64,000 nt of DNA from Pseudonocardia hierapolitana (GTDB lineage: Bacteria; Actinomycetota; Actinomycetes; Mycobacteriales; Pseudonocardiaceae), in assembly GCF_007994075.1 (NCBI RefSeq), contig NZ_VIWU01000001.1, positions 2,976,001 through 3,040,000 of the forward strand, in the 5' to 3' direction. Numbering within the stretch: position 1 is the stretch's first letter; each line of letters starts with the position of its first letter. The notes under the pieces are model-generated. The model had not been told where the DNA came from. It saw nothing but the letters and a program-made list of their open reading frames with translations, and did not search any database. The translations under genes and the position numbers were made by a program. This document shows, piece after piece, positions 34,344 through 45,622 of this stretch.

Positions 34344-34380
34344 CGCCTGGCTCCGATCGCCTCGACCTGCATCATCGTCT

Positions 34381-34392
34381 ACCGTATACCGT
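34381..34392. promoter_or_regulatory. GntR operator, site G
   Basis: ACCGTATACCGT, one mismatch from ACYGTATGCRGT when Y/R positions are allowed, 38 bases upstream of the NuoEF-like start. Confidence 0.5.
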
Positions 34393-34404
34393 CCACAAGC
34401 CGTC

Positions 34405-34438
34405 AGTGGATACGAGTGCCGGAGCACTCGTATCCACT
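34405..34438 (-). terminator. acs terminator
   Basis: A perfect 15-bp stem (AGTGGATACGAGTGC and complement) with the loop CGGA, 16 bases after the acs stop. It insulates acs from the promoter of the NuoEF-like gene. Confidence 0.8.
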
Positions 34439-34454
34439 ATGCGTCGGAGATGTG

Positions 34455-36434
<1,980 letters not shown>

Positions 36435-36658
36435 CAGTGCCCTCCTGGCTCCTGGGCGGCGGCGCCCGGCTCCACATTCTCGGTGTCCGACGCTAGTGCG
36501 CCGCACACCTGAACGCACCGTCGGTCCGGACAGGTCGGGCGATTTCGACGGACGGTCGACGAAGGGCCGACCGGCGGCCGAGAAGCGGCGAGCCCGGGCC
36601 GCTGCTCGAAGCATCGCCCGTCGCGCGCGTCCCACGAGCCGGGTGGCAGCATGCGCAG

Positions 36659-37402
36659 GTGGCCGTGACCGCCGATCCGCTGGCCCCGCTGCTCGACCTG
36701 CCGGGGGTACCCGAGGCCGTGGCGCGGGCGCGCGACGCGCTGGTCGCGGTGCACAACCACCCGGTCAACCGGCGGGGCTGGCCGGCGAGCGCCGCCGAGG
36801 CGAGCCTGCGCGCGGCGCGCGCGTCCGCCGCCCTTGACGGAGCCGCGCTCGCGCCGAACGACGCCGTGAGCGATCCGGTGCTCGCCGGCGCCGTGCGCGC
36901 CGCGGAGGAGTGCGGGCGGCTGCTCGGTGCCTGGCGCAGCTCTCCGCTGCAGGCCCTCGCCCGGCTGCACGTCGTGGCCGCCGCCGACCTCGTACCACCG
37001 GACCGGCACGAGGCGGAGCTGGGCAGGCCGTGCGCCGGCGAGGGGGTGGCCACGCGGATCGGACTGCTCGCCGACCTCGTCACGGGCGGCACCCGCGTGC
37101 CGGCCCCGGTGCTCGTGTCGGTGGTGCACGGTGAGCTGCTCGCCCTCGCACCGTTCAGGGCGGCGAACGGGGTGGTGGCGCGGGCCGCGGCCCGGCTGGC
37201 CGCGGTGGCTGCGGGTCTGGATCCGAAGGGGCTCGCCGTGCCGGAGGTGGGGCACCTGCGCCATGCCGCGCAGTACCGGGACGCGGCGGCGGCGTTCGCC
37301 GGGGGCACCAGCGACGGAGTGCGGGAATGGGTGCTGCACTGCTGCGCGCAGTGGGAGGCGGGGGCGCGGGAGGGCACGTCGATCGCCGACTCCCGCAGCT
37401 GA
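36659..37402 (+). CDS. Fic-like protein with degenerate active site
   Basis: A 247-residue Ala-rich protein. The segment [24 protein letters not shown] (residues about 158-181) resembles the Fic motif HPFxxGNGRxxR, but the catalytic His becomes Ala and the Gly-Asn-Gly-Arg run is changed to AANGVVAR. Upstream, [14 protein letters not shown] resembles the inhibitory-helix area of Fic proteins. AMP-transferase activity is therefore unlikely. It is divergent from acs. The GTG at 36659 is the first start in frame; GTG 36665 is an alternative. Confidence 0.65.
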   Translation: MAVTADPLAPLLDLPGVPEAVARARDALVAVHNHPVNRRGWPASAAEASLRAARASAALDGAALAPNDAVSDPVLAGAVRAAEECGRLLGAWRSSPLQALARLHVVAAADLVPPDRHEAELGRPCAGEGVATRIGLLADLVTGGTRVPAPVLVSVVHGELLALAPFRAANGVVARAAARLAAVAAGLDPKGLAVPEVGHLRHAAQYRDAAAAFAGGTSDGVREWVLHCCAQWEAGAREGTSIADSRS

Positions 37403-37862
37403 GTCAGCGGTTCGGTGCGATCGCGGCGGGATCCGGCCGTTGTCGCACCGACCTGCCGATCACGACGTCGCCGGCCCCGCCCGCGGCCAGAGGCCGGGCC
37501 CGGACAGACGAGACGGGCGGCGCTCCCGTGGGAGCACCGCCCGCCTCGCGGGAAGTCCGAGATCCAGGCGTGCACTACGTGTCGTGGTAGTGGCCTCGGC
37601 GTCCGGCGTCCCGGTACGCAGGCCCACGACGACATGCCTCCCGCGGCGTGCTGTGCGTGGAGCGCCCGACCTTCCCGCACGGAGCCCTGCTCGGGGTGGA
37701 CGGGTGCTTCTCTGCCGCACCGCCCCTGGCCGTCAGGGGTCCGTACGGCTCTTTGTAGTCGGTGACTCGGACCACAGCAAGGGGCCTCGAGAGGTGCACC
37801 GGTTCAGGCACGCAGGGTGGCGATCAGTGACTGTGCCATCACCCTCAGGGACCCCGGTGGCA
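37403..37862. other. Intergenic region between convergent genes
   Basis: Apart from a hairpin at 37515-37542 I see no gene, promoter or repeat here. It separates the Fic-like gene from the HAD-phosphatase stop. Confidence 0.5.
37515..37542. terminator. Hairpin between the convergent Fic-like and HAD genes
   Basis: GGGCGGCGCTCC pairs with GGAGCACCGCCC (one G-T pair) around a CGTG loop; flanking bases extend the stem. Confidence 0.65.
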
Positions 37863-38723
37863 TCACGAACGGACCGGTCGCCGCCACGCGTACCAGCCGA
37901 TAGCGGCCAGCGCGGCAGCCGCCCCGACACCGGCCGCCGTGAGCGTGGTGCGCAGTGGCGGACGGCGGAACCGCAACGCGACCGGATCGGCGAACGTCAG
38001 GACGGGCCAGCCGCGCAGCGCGGCCTCCCGGCGCAGCGCGCGGTCCGGGTTGACCACGGTGGGATGCCCGACGGCCTCGAGCAGCGGCAGGTCGGTGATC
38101 GAGTCGGAGTAGGCGCGGCAGTCCTCGAGCCGGTACCCCTGCTCCTGGGCGAGGCGGCGCGCTGCCTGCGCCTTCTCCTCGCCGTAGCAGTAATAGTCGA
38201 TCAGTCCGGTGTACCGGCCGTCGACCACGCCCATGCGGGTGGCGACACAGCGGTCGGCACCGACGAGGGCGGCGATCGGCTCGACGACCTCGTGGCCCGA
38301 CGCCGAGAGCACGACGACCTCGTCGCCGTTCGCCCGGTGCTCGGCGATCAGCGCGGTGGCCTCGGCGTAGACCAGCGGCTCGACGATGTCGTGCAGCGTC
38401 TCGGCCACGATGCTGCTGATCTGCGCCACCTCCCAGCCGGTGCACAGCGCGGTGATCCGCTTGCGCAGCAGGTCCATCGTGTTCGCGTCGGCGCCGGACA
38501 GCACCAGGAGCAACTGTGCGTAACCACTTCGGAGCGCCGCGCGCCTGCTGATGAGCCCCTGCCGGCGGAACGGGCGGCTGAAGGCGAGCGCGCTCGAGCC
38601 GGCGATGATTGTCTTGTCGAGATCGAAGAACGCGGCGGCGCCGGAGCGAGCCGGCGCCGGGGTGGGCAGCTGCGGGGGGAGCGCACCGGACACCCGGGCG
38701 AGCTTGCCAGACAGGACGGACAC
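37863..38723 (-). CDS. HAD-superfamily IB hydrolase (SerB-like phosphatase), membrane-anchored
   Basis: A 286-residue HAD-IB phosphatase. Motif I is AAFFDLDKTII (D34, D36), motif II is VVVLSASGHEVVEPI, and motif III/IV is CRAYSDSITDLPLLEAVGHP. A C-terminal helix (LTAAGVGAAAALAAIGWYAW) and a short basic tail would anchor it to the inner membrane. The arrangement matches mycobacterial Rv3661 and relatives, which sit beside the 6C RNA and ssd, as here. The substrate is unknown, possibly a phospholipid-like or sugar phosphate. The start is GTG 38723. Confidence 0.88.
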   Translation of the reverse strand: MSVLSGKLARVSGALPPQLPTPAPARSGAAAFFDLDKTIIAGSSALAFSRPFRRQGLISRRAALRSGYAQLLLVLSGADANTMDLLRKRITALCTGWEVAQISSIVAETLHDIVEPLVYAEATALIAEHRANGDEVVVLSASGHEVVEPIAALVGADRCVATRMGVVDGRYTGLIDYYCYGEEKAQAARRLAQEQGYRLEDCRAYSDSITDLPLLEAVGHPTVVNPDRALRREAALRGWPVLTFADPVALRFRRPPLRTTLTAAGVGAAAALAAIGWYAWRRPVRS

Positions 38724-38805
38724 CGACGGGGTCCTGGGCCGACACCATGGCAGCGGCTTTGCATCTGAAGCGCGCGGATGTGCTCGTCAAGGGCTACGAT
38801 GGAAC

Positions 38806-38897
38806 CGTCCGGCTCTGTCCGGACGCGGTTCAGCTCGACCCCCCGGAGCTGAACCAACAGACGGCCCCCGCCAATCCCCCCTGGCGGGGGCCGTCCC
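38806..38897 (+). ncRNA. 6C small RNA
   Basis: Two hairpins each carry a run of six cytosines in the loop, the defining feature of the actinobacterial 6C RNA. GGTTCAGCTC/GAGCTGAACC (38827-38855) encloses GACCCCCCG, and ACGGCCCCCGCCA/TGGCGGGGGCCGT (38861-38894) encloses ATCCCCCC; the second doubles as terminator. A 5' hairpin CGTCCGG/CCGGACG (38806-38825) precedes them, and TACGAT at 38795 is a plausible -10 box. It is divergent from the HAD-IB gene, the same relation as M. tuberculosis B11 to Rv3661. Confidence 0.85.
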
Positions 38898-38912
38898 ATG
38901 TGTGGGGGGCGA

Positions 38913-39860
38913 TCAGTACCCGGCGTGCTTGTCGACGACGTTGCGCAGCGGCTCGCCCGCGACGAAACGGGTGAGGTTGTCGACGAAGATGTCCACGCCT
39001 CGCCGCTGCGTCTGCGCCGTGGTCGCGCCGTTGTGCGGCGTGACGATGACGTTCGGCAGCGACCAGAACGGGCTGTCCGGCGGCAGCGGCTCGACGGCGT
39101 GCGCGTCCAGGCCCGCACCGGCGATCCCGCCGTCCTGCAGCGCGGTGAGCAGCGCGGTGTCGTCGGCGATGCCGCCGCGGGACACGCAGACGTAGAACGC
39201 GGTGGGCTTCATCGCGCGAAAGGCGGCGTCTCCGAGCAACCCGCGGCTCTGCGCGGTCAGGGCGGCCGTGACGACCACGAAGTCGGACTCCGCGACGAAG
39301 TCGGTGACCTCGCCCGGCCCGTACATCCGGTCCACCTCGGGCACCTGCTGGTCGGGGCGGCGCCGCAGCCCCAGCACCCGCATGTCGAACGCGGCGGCCC
39401 TGCGGGCGAGGGCCGTGCCTGCGCCGCCCATCCCCACGATGCCGCACGTCGCACCGGCGAGCTCGCCGTGCCGGTGACGGTCCCAGCTGCGCGAGCCCTG
39501 TGCGCGCAGCCAGCGCGGCGCGTCCCGGTCGAGCATCAGCATGAGCATCAGCGCGTGCTCGGCGAGCGGGACGGCTCCGTTGCCCTTCGACGACGTCAGG
39601 ACGACCGGGCTCGCCACCATCTCGGGGTACAGCGCGCCGTCGACGCCCGCGGCCCAGCTGTGCACCCACCGCAGCCGACCCGCGGCCGCGAGCCCCGCGG
39701 CCTCGAGGTTCCCGGCCACGACGTGCGCATCCGGGAGCCGGTCCGCCACCTCGGCGGTCCGCGCCGCGAACACGACCTCGGCGTCCGGCGCGGCCGCTCT
39801 GATCCGCTCCTCCTCCTGCTCCGGAACCCCGCAGACGACCACGAGAAGCGGTTCACCCAT
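38913..39860 (-). CDS. D-2-hydroxyacid dehydrogenase (NAD-dependent)
   Basis: A 315-residue D-isomer-specific 2-hydroxyacid dehydrogenase. The NAD-binding motif is CGIVGMGGAGTALARRAAAF (residues about 139-158). The catalytic triad is Arg in VCVSRGG, Glu in DAHAVEPLP and His in TPHNGATT. The first 100 residues form the substrate domain, with WVHSWAAGVD. The start ATG 39860 has AGGAGA upstream and shares one base with the stop of the preceding glycosidase-like gene. As last gene of the carbohydrate operon it may handle a 2-keto or 2-hydroxy acid from sugar breakdown. Confidence 0.85.
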   Translation of the reverse strand: MGEPLLVVVCGVPEQEEERIRAAAPDAEVVFAARTAEVADRLPDAHVVAGNLEAAGLAAAGRLRWVHSWAAGVDGALYPEMVASPVVLTSSKGNGAVPLAEHALMLMLMLDRDAPRWLRAQGSRSWDRHRHGELAGATCGIVGMGGAGTALARRAAAFDMRVLGLRRRPDQQVPEVDRMYGPGEVTDFVAESDFVVVTAALTAQSRGLLGDAAFRAMKPTAFYVCVSRGGIADDTALLTALQDGGIAGAGLDAHAVEPLPPDSPFWSLPNVIVTPHNGATTAQTQRRGVDIFVDNLTRFVAGEPLRNVVDKHAGY

Positions 39861-41803
39861 CACGTCTCCTTGTCGATGACCAGCACCTCGAACAGCCCGA
39901 GCGGCGGGAGGTCGACACCCGGCCTGCCGTCGCGCTCGGTCACGCCCAGGTCGATGCTCGCGCCAACGGCCCGAACCCGCGCCGCCGGGTCCGCCCACGG
40001 GATCCACAGCCGGGCCCCGTGCACGGGGACGGGCGGCCCGAAGCGCTGCGGCCCGGCGCCGGTGAGGTTCACCAGGTGCACCACGAGCCCGGCCCGCGAG
40101 CGGCCGAGCACCACCTCCACCTGGTCGGGCAGGTCGGTGTCCGCCCCGACCGGCACCGGCACGGCCGCGCGGACGGCGTCGACGAACAGGTCGCGGTGCG
40201 CGGACAGGCCCACTTCCCGGTAGGCCCGGCCCACGGTCCACGGCAGCACCGTCATCCGGCCCGCGGCGAGCAGGCCGGGCTGCGCGAGCTCGACGTGCCC
40301 GTGGCACTTCTCCGGCGGCCCGTAGGGCGCCCGGGAGAGCACCCGCATCGCGGTGCGCGCACCGTCCGTCGGCGCGACGACGTGGTAGGCGCCGATCACC
40401 GGAACCGGGAACGCGCCGTCACCGTCGGGGAGCAGGTGCATCGACCGGACGGCCTCGACGCCGTCGCGTACGGCGAGGCGTTCCCGCACCGGCGACCCGA
40501 CGAGCTGTGCGACTTCCCCGTCGAACCCGCTGGAACCCGTGGTCACGATCGCGCCGGTGAACGCGTCGAGCGCGGCGACGGCGGCGGGATCGAGCGCACC
40601 GAGGTCGGGGAGCACGACCACCGAGTACTCGTCGAGCCGCCCGCAGTCGCCCAGCCGCTCCTCCCCCAGCACGTCGAACGGCACGTGCCGTTCGAGCAGT
40701 GCCCGGTATAGGCCCTGGAACTCCGCGGTCGAGGGCCGCGGCGCGAGCGGGTCCGGCCGCACCAGCAGCACGCGGGCCGCCGGGACGAGGTCGGTGTAGA
40801 CGTCCTGGTGGTCGCGGTGGTGGCGGGTGATCCGCCCGGCGACGCCGAGGCACTCGTAGCGCGAGTCGTCCGGCGTGCCCATGACGTACGTCGACGGGTT
40901 CGCTCCCCGCGAGATCGCCTGCACGAGGTACTGCGCCACGTGCTCCGGTTCCTCACCGGCGAGCCGGTAGGGCATGTCGACGAAGCCGACCGCGTTCGTG
41001 AACACCGGTACGTGCGGGCGGTACGTGCGGGCCGCGCTCACGTGCTCGCTGGTGCGGTGGTGCCACAGCGGGCGCCCGACCGCGTTGTTCGCCTCGTGGA
41101 AGACGATGTCGGCGGTGTCGCCCATGATCAGCGGCGCCTCCGGCCTGCGCACCGCGATCCACTCGCGCATCCGGCCGCAGAACTCGTCGATCATGCCCTT
41201 GGCGAACCGGCGCCACCGGGGGTACGAGCGATCGTCCGGCCCGGCCGGGAGCGGCGCGCCGAACGCCCGCGCGCACGACAGGCACTGGCACACCCCGCGG
41301 TAGCGGCCGCTGTAGTCGCGCTCGTTGTAGGAGGCCCAGTTGAAGAAGAAGCCGTCGACCTCGTAGCGCGAGAGCACCTCGTCGACCACGGCGAAGCTCT
41401 CCCGCTGGTAGTACGGCGCGCTCGGGCAGACGCTGGTGAGGCCGTTGTAGACCTGCCACTCGCCGTCCGGACCGACGAAGCACCACTCGGGGTGCTCCTC
41501 GGCGCGGCGCCGGTCGACCTTGGAGAAGTCCATCCGGGCGAGCAGCCGGATCCCGCGGTCGTGCGCCGCGGCCACGGCGTCACCGACGAGGTCGCCGCTC
41601 GCGCGCTGTGCGAGTGCCGGATTGCGGGTCTGCGCGGGCAGGTCGGTCGGGTAGTTCGAGACGATCCCGCCGACCGACAGCAGCCACGCGTTCGCGCCGA
41701 AGTCCTCGATCTGGTCCAGGACCCGCTCCACGTCGAGGCCTGCGTCGATCTCCCTGAGGTTCGTCTGGAACGCGCGGAACGGCTCGTGCCACCACAGCCC
41801 CAT
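39860..41803 (-). CDS. Putative glycoside hydrolase (GHL6-type barrel plus beta-galactosidase trimerisation-like domain), paralogue 1
   Basis: A 647-residue protein beginning directly with MGLWWHEPFRAFQTNLREID. The N-terminal TIM-barrel (to about 340) contains ARMDFSKVDRRRAEEHPEW, VCPSAPYYQ, the strand YEVDGFFFNWASYNERDYSG, and CQCLSCARAFG, a Cys pair possibly binding metal. These are features of hypothetical glycosyl hydrolase 6. The second half (ARVLLVRPDPLAPRPSTAEF...VVLPDLGALDPAAVAALDAF) resembles the beta-galactosidase trimerisation fold. There is no signal peptide, so it acts in the cytoplasm on imported sugar. The start overlaps the stop of paralogue 2. Confidence 0.75.
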   Translation of the reverse strand: MGLWWHEPFRAFQTNLREIDAGLDVERVLDQIEDFGANAWLLSVGGIVSNYPTDLPAQTRNPALAQRASGDLVGDAVAAAHDRGIRLLARMDFSKVDRRRAEEHPEWCFVGPDGEWQVYNGLTSVCPSAPYYQRESFAVVDEVLSRYEVDGFFFNWASYNERDYSGRYRGVCQCLSCARAFGAPLPAGPDDRSYPRWRRFAKGMIDEFCGRMREWIAVRRPEAPLIMGDTADIVFHEANNAVGRPLWHHRTSEHVSAARTYRPHVPVFTNAVGFVDMPYRLAGEEPEHVAQYLVQAISRGANPSTYVMGTPDDSRYECLGVAGRITRHHRDHQDVYTDLVPAARVLLVRPDPLAPRPSTAEFQGLYRALLERHVPFDVLGEERLGDCGRLDEYSVVVLPDLGALDPAAVAALDAFTGAIVTTGSSGFDGEVAQLVGSPVRERLAVRDGVEAVRSMHLLPDGDGAFPVPVIGAYHVVAPTDGARTAMRVLSRAPYGPPEKCHGHVELAQPGLLAAGRMTVLPWTVGRAYREVGLSAHRDLFVDAVRAAVPVPVGADTDLPDQVEVVLGRSRAGLVVHLVNLTGAGPQRFGPPVPVHGARLWIPWADPAARVRAVGASIDLGVTERDGRPGVDLPPLGLFEVLVIDKET

Positions 41804-43857
41804 CAGCGATCCCACGTCACGTGCAGCACCTCGAGCAGCTCCACCGAGTCGACGACCACCGAGACCCGGCCGTCCGCCACCGTGACGTCCGGTTCCGCTC
41901 CCGCCACCAGCAGCCGCGCGCTCGCCCCGGTCCGCCCGTCCGGCAGCGCCACCGAGACGGTGAGCGGACCCACCGGGATCAGCTCTCGCACCGGACCGCG
42001 CATCGCGCCGGGGTTGGTGAGGTTGACGAGGCACACGGCGAGCTCATCGTCGCCCTCGTGGACGGCGATGTCGTGCAGTCCCGGCCCGCTGACGGCGACC
42101 CGGTGCGGCCCGCCGAGCGCCCACGTCACCGCGTTCGCGATCAACCGACCGTGGTCGGGCTGCAGCGCCTCCCAGAACAGCGAGCCGAGGTCGAACGCGA
42201 TGTGGACCGTGCGCCCCTCGCCCTGCCGCGCCACGACGGCCGGGTCCTCCGGCGGGCGGCGCGCGTAGAGCTCCTCCATCGGCAGGTCCGGGTAGTCCGG
42301 GACGAACCGGAAGGGCACGTCGGCGTCCGGGGCTGCGGCGACGCGCACCAGGTGGGTGCCGCCGATGATCCGCCGGGCGCCCTCGTACCCGGCCGAGAGC
42401 GGATGCTCCCCCGTCAGCGCGATGTAGTTGTTCTTCACCGGGCCGCGGGCGTCCTGCTCCAGGTGCACGCCGAGCACGTCGGCGAGCCCGAAGTCGGCCC
42501 GCGGCGTGCCGTCGGCGGTCTGCAGCGACGTCCGGTACCCCGCCACCACCCCGCCGCCCGCTCGCACGAACTCGCGCACGGCGGCACACGCCTCGTCGCT
42601 CAACCGCTCCGCGTTGGCCAGCACGAGCACCCGGAAGCGCCCGAGCTCCTCCGGCGTGAACCGGGTGGCGGAGACGAACTCGAACGGGATCCGCGCTTCC
42701 ACCAGCGCCTGGTGGAAGCCGTCCTCGTGCGGGTCGCCCCCGGGTTCTGCCGTGTCGAACACCGCGACGTCGGCGGTCACCCGCATCCGGGACAACACCG
42801 GCTCCACGGCCGCGTGCAGGCCGAAGGCATCGACGACGGGGGCCACCCACCGGTCGTCGGGCACGACGCCGTTGAACTTGGTGAACCACGGGAGCCCGCC
42901 CTGCGCGAACCCGTCCACGATCCACATCCGGATCTCAGCAGGGCCGGCCACCGAGTCCTTCCAGCGGTGCGCGTGGTGCTCGGGGCCCACCGAGGAGATC
43001 AGCACCGCCGGGCGGTCGCGGAACGCCCCGCGGCTGCGCTTGGCGTTGCGGCCCGCGGTCCACGGCGGCTCGATGCCGGTACGCCCCTGCCGGTCGAGCA
43101 CGAAGAAGGGGTAGTGCCGCTCGATCAGGTCGCGGTCGAGCTCGTGCACGGCCAGGGAGCCGAGGTTGGGGATGAACCGCGCGTGCGGGCGGATGTCCTT
43201 CACCGCCGTGTCCCACAGCGCCACGAGCTCGCTGAGCTGCTGGCGCCGCCACGGGACGTAGGCCTTCCACGCGAGGTCGTCCGGGTCGTACGGTTCGAGC
43301 GGCAGCTCGTGGCCGGTGGCGTCGAAGAACGACCGGCGCGCGTGCTCGCTGTAGGACACGCCGTGGCCCTGCCAGCGGTTGGCGAAGATCGCGTCGATGT
43401 CGTACTCGCGCATCAGCTCGCGGGCGACCTCCGTGACGAACTCCCGGTTGTACGGCCCGAACGGGCAGGTCACGTACGTGCCGGGGAACGCCCAGTGCTC
43501 GCGCGGCGCGCCGTCGGGTGTACGGGCCACCCACTCCGGGTGGGCCGCGAGCGCGTCGGTGTGCACGGCGTGCGGGTCGACGCGCGCCATCACGTGCATG
43601 CCCAGCCCGCGCGCCCCCGCGACGAGCTCGCCGAACGGGTCGCCGTCCCCGAGGTGGCGGCTGCGGTAGTGGAACGGGATCCGCGTCGGGTAGAAGGCCA
43701 TGTAGCCGCCCGCGCTGATGCACGCGGCGTTGGACCGGGTCCGGCGCATGACGTCGATCCAGAACGCGGGATCGAACTCGACCGGGTCGTTCTCCGTGAG
43801 GGTGAGCTGGGTCCAGCGCGTGGCCGTCCGGTGCCAGTCGGGGGTGCGCAGGTTCAT
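41803..43857 (-). CDS. Putative glycoside hydrolase, GHL6-type, paralogue 2
   Basis: A 684-residue relative of the neighbouring protein with the same two-part design. Barrel landmarks are YMAFYPTRIPFHYRSRHLGD, HVMARVDPHAVHTDALAAHPEW, TCPFGPYNREFVTEVARELM, and YDIDAIFANRWQGHGVSYSE. The second half has VAVFDTAEPGGDPHEDGF and FRVLVLANAERLSDEACAAV, the glutaminase-like trimerisation fold. No signal peptide is seen. Two diverged hydrolases of the same class in one operon suggest two linkages of one substrate, or a hetero-oligomer. Its ATG overlaps the permease stop by 4 bases. Confidence 0.75.
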   Translation of the reverse strand: MNLRTPDWHRTATRWTQLTLTENDPVEFDPAFWIDVMRRTRSNAACISAGGYMAFYPTRIPFHYRSRHLGDGDPFGELVAGARGLGMHVMARVDPHAVHTDALAAHPEWVARTPDGAPREHWAFPGTYVTCPFGPYNREFVTEVARELMREYDIDAIFANRWQGHGVSYSEHARRSFFDATGHELPLEPYDPDDLAWKAYVPWRRQQLSELVALWDTAVKDIRPHARFIPNLGSLAVHELDRDLIERHYPFFVLDRQGRTGIEPPWTAGRNAKRSRGAFRDRPAVLISSVGPEHHAHRWKDSVAGPAEIRMWIVDGFAQGGLPWFTKFNGVVPDDRWVAPVVDAFGLHAAVEPVLSRMRVTADVAVFDTAEPGGDPHEDGFHQALVEARIPFEFVSATRFTPEELGRFRVLVLANAERLSDEACAAVREFVRAGGGVVAGYRTSLQTADGTPRADFGLADVLGVHLEQDARGPVKNNYIALTGEHPLSAGYEGARRIIGGTHLVRVAAAPDADVPFRFVPDYPDLPMEELYARRPPEDPAVVARQGEGRTVHIAFDLGSLFWEALQPDHGRLIANAVTWALGGPHRVAVSGPGLHDIAVHEGDDELAVCLVNLTNPGAMRGPVRELIPVGPLTVSVALPDGRTGASARLLVAGAEPDVTVADGRVSVVVDSVELLEVLHVTWDR

Positions 43858-44672
43858 TTCAGTCCCGTCGTCGAGATGCCGCGGATCAGGTACTTCTGGG
43901 CCGTCACGAAGAACACGATGATGGGCAGCAACGACAGCAGCGACATCGCGAACAGCGCGCCCACCCCGCTCGACGTCTCCGAGCTCATCATCGAGTTGAG
44001 CGCCACCGGCACCGTGAACATCTCGGTGGAGGTCAGGTAGATCAGCGGCGTGAAGAAGTCGTTCCACGTCCAGATGAAGGTGAAGATCGCCGATGTCACC
44101 AGCGCGGGCGTCATGAGCGGCAGGATGATCGACCAGAAGGTGCGGAACGGTCCCGCGCCGTCCACCCACGCCGCAGCATCCAGCTCGCGCGGGATCGTCC
44201 GGATGAACTGGACCATGAGGAACGTGAAGAACGCGTCGGTGGCGAGGAACTTCGGCAGCAGCAGCGGGAAGTAGGTGTTCACCATCCCCAGCTGGGAGAA
44301 GAAGATGTACTGCGGCACCACCAGCACGTGCAGCGGCAGCATCACCGACACCAGCGTGATGGCGAAGTACAGCCGCCTCCCCCGGAACTCCAGCCGGGCG
44401 AGGGCGTAGGCCGCGAGCGAGCAGGAGACCAGGTTGCCGACGATCGAGCCGACGCTCACCATCAGCGAGTTGAGGAAGAACAGCGAGAACGGCTCGTCGA
44501 GCGCGTTCCAGCCGTCGCGGTAGTTCTGGAACGTCACCTCCGACGGGATCAGGCCGGGCTCGGACAGCACGAGGTTGCCCGGCTTGAACGAGCTGGCCAC
44601 CATCCAGATCAGCGGGTAGATCATCACCAGCACGAACGCGCACATCACGACGTGCCGCACGCCCGCCCTCAT
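43854..44672 (-). CDS. Sugar ABC transporter permease (MalG type)
   Basis: A 272-residue six-helix permease of a carbohydrate importer. It starts with one helix (VVMCAFVLVMIYPLIWMVASS) followed by FKPGNLVLSEPGLIPSEVTF. The coupling loop EAA motif is ELDAAAWVDGAGPFRTFWSIILPLM, and the protein ends KYLIRGISTTGLK, a typical MalG-type C-terminus. Both ends overlap the neighbouring genes by 4 bases. No ATPase gene is present in the cluster, so a shared MsiK-like ATPase elsewhere probably powers it. Confidence 0.92.
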   Translation of the reverse strand: MRAGVRHVVMCAFVLVMIYPLIWMVASSFKPGNLVLSEPGLIPSEVTFQNYRDGWNALDEPFSLFFLNSLMVSVGSIVGNLVSCSLAAYALARLEFRGRRLYFAITLVSVMLPLHVLVVPQYIFFSQLGMVNTYFPLLLPKFLATDAFFTFLMVQFIRTIPRELDAAAWVDGAGPFRTFWSIILPLMTPALVTSAIFTFIWTWNDFFTPLIYLTSTEMFTVPVALNSMMSSETSSGVGALFAMSLLSLLPIIVFFVTAQKYLIRGISTTGLK

Positions 44673-45622
44673 CGCTCGTCCCCGTAGAACACCCAGTACC
44701 TCGACAGCAGGAAGTGCCCGGCGGTCACGAGCGCGATGACGAGCAGCAGCACCCACGCCATCGCCGACGCGTAGCCCATGTTGAAGCTCTGGAACCCCTG
44801 TTGGTACAGGTAGAGCGTGTAGAACAGCGTGGAGTCCAGTGGCCCGCCCTGACCGCCGCTGATGATGTGGGCCTGGGTGAACGCCTGGAACGCGCCGATC
44901 GTCTGCAGCACGAGGTTGAAGAACACGATCGGCGTGAGCAGCGGCACCGTGACGCTCCAGAACTGCCGCACCCGGCCGGCGCCGTCCACCCGCGCCGCCT
45001 CGTACAGCTCCTCGGGGATCTGCCGCAGCCCGGCCAGGAAGATGATCATCGGCGAGCCGAACGTCCACACGTTGAGCACCACGAGCGTCGACAGCGCGGT
45101 GTCCGGGTTCTGCAGCCAGCTCTCACCCTCCACGCCGAACCAGCCGAGCAGGCTGTTGACCAGGCCCTCGTGGCCGAAGAGCTGCCGCCAGAGGATCGCG
45201 ACGGCCACGCTGGACCCGAGCAGCGACGGCAGGTAGAAGGCGCTGCGGTAGAGCGCGAGGCCGCGCATCCCCTTGTCCAGCAGCACCGCGAGCAGCAACG
45301 CGAAGCCCAGCTGCAGCGGCACCGAGACCAGCACGTACCACAGCGTGACGCCGACCGAGGCCCAGAACCGCTCGTCCTCGACCATCCGGCGGAAGTTGTC
45401 CAGCCCGACCAGCTCGGGGTCGTGCAGCAGGTCGTAGTCGGTGAACGACAGGTACAGCGACGCCAGCAGCGGCACGGCCGTGATGAGCACGAGCCCCAGA
45501 AGGAACGGCAGCAGGAACACGTGCGCAGCGCCGCCCTGCCTGCGGAACGACGGCGTCCGACGGCGCCGCGGCGGTGGCGGTGGGCTCTGCGCCACCGGTC
45601 GCACGAGCGTGTCCTGGGTCAT
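44669..45622 (-). CDS. Sugar ABC transporter permease (MalF type)
   Basis: A 317-residue permease. The N-terminus has a Pro/Arg-rich cytosolic tail (SPPPPPRRRRTPSFRRQGG), then six helices. FTDYDLLHDPELVGLDNFRRM lies in the first periplasmic loop, and the EAA coupling motif is EELYEAARVDGAGRVRQFWSVTVPLL. It pairs with the MalG-type subunit and overlaps both neighbours by 4 bases. Confidence 0.92.
   Translation of the reverse strand: MTQDTLVRPVAQSPPPPPRRRRTPSFRRQGGAAHVFLLPFLLGLVLITAVPLLASLYLSFTDYDLLHDPELVGLDNFRRMVEDERFWASVGVTLWYVLVSVPLQLGFALLLAVLLDKGMRGLALYRSAFYLPSLLGSSVAVAILWRQLFGHEGLVNSLLGWFGVEGESWLQNPDTALSTLVVLNVWTFGSPMIIFLAGLRQIPEELYEAARVDGAGRVRQFWSVTVPLLTPIVFFNLVLQTIGAFQAFTQAHIISGGQGGPLDSTLFYTLYLYQQGFQSFNMGYASAMAWVLLLVIALVTAGHFLLSRYWVFYGDER

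Noticed and set aside
37804..38790. 328-codon minus-strand frame overlapping the HAD gene
   Set aside because: An alternative frame of the HAD-IB phosphatase gene, which has all the family motifs in the other frame.
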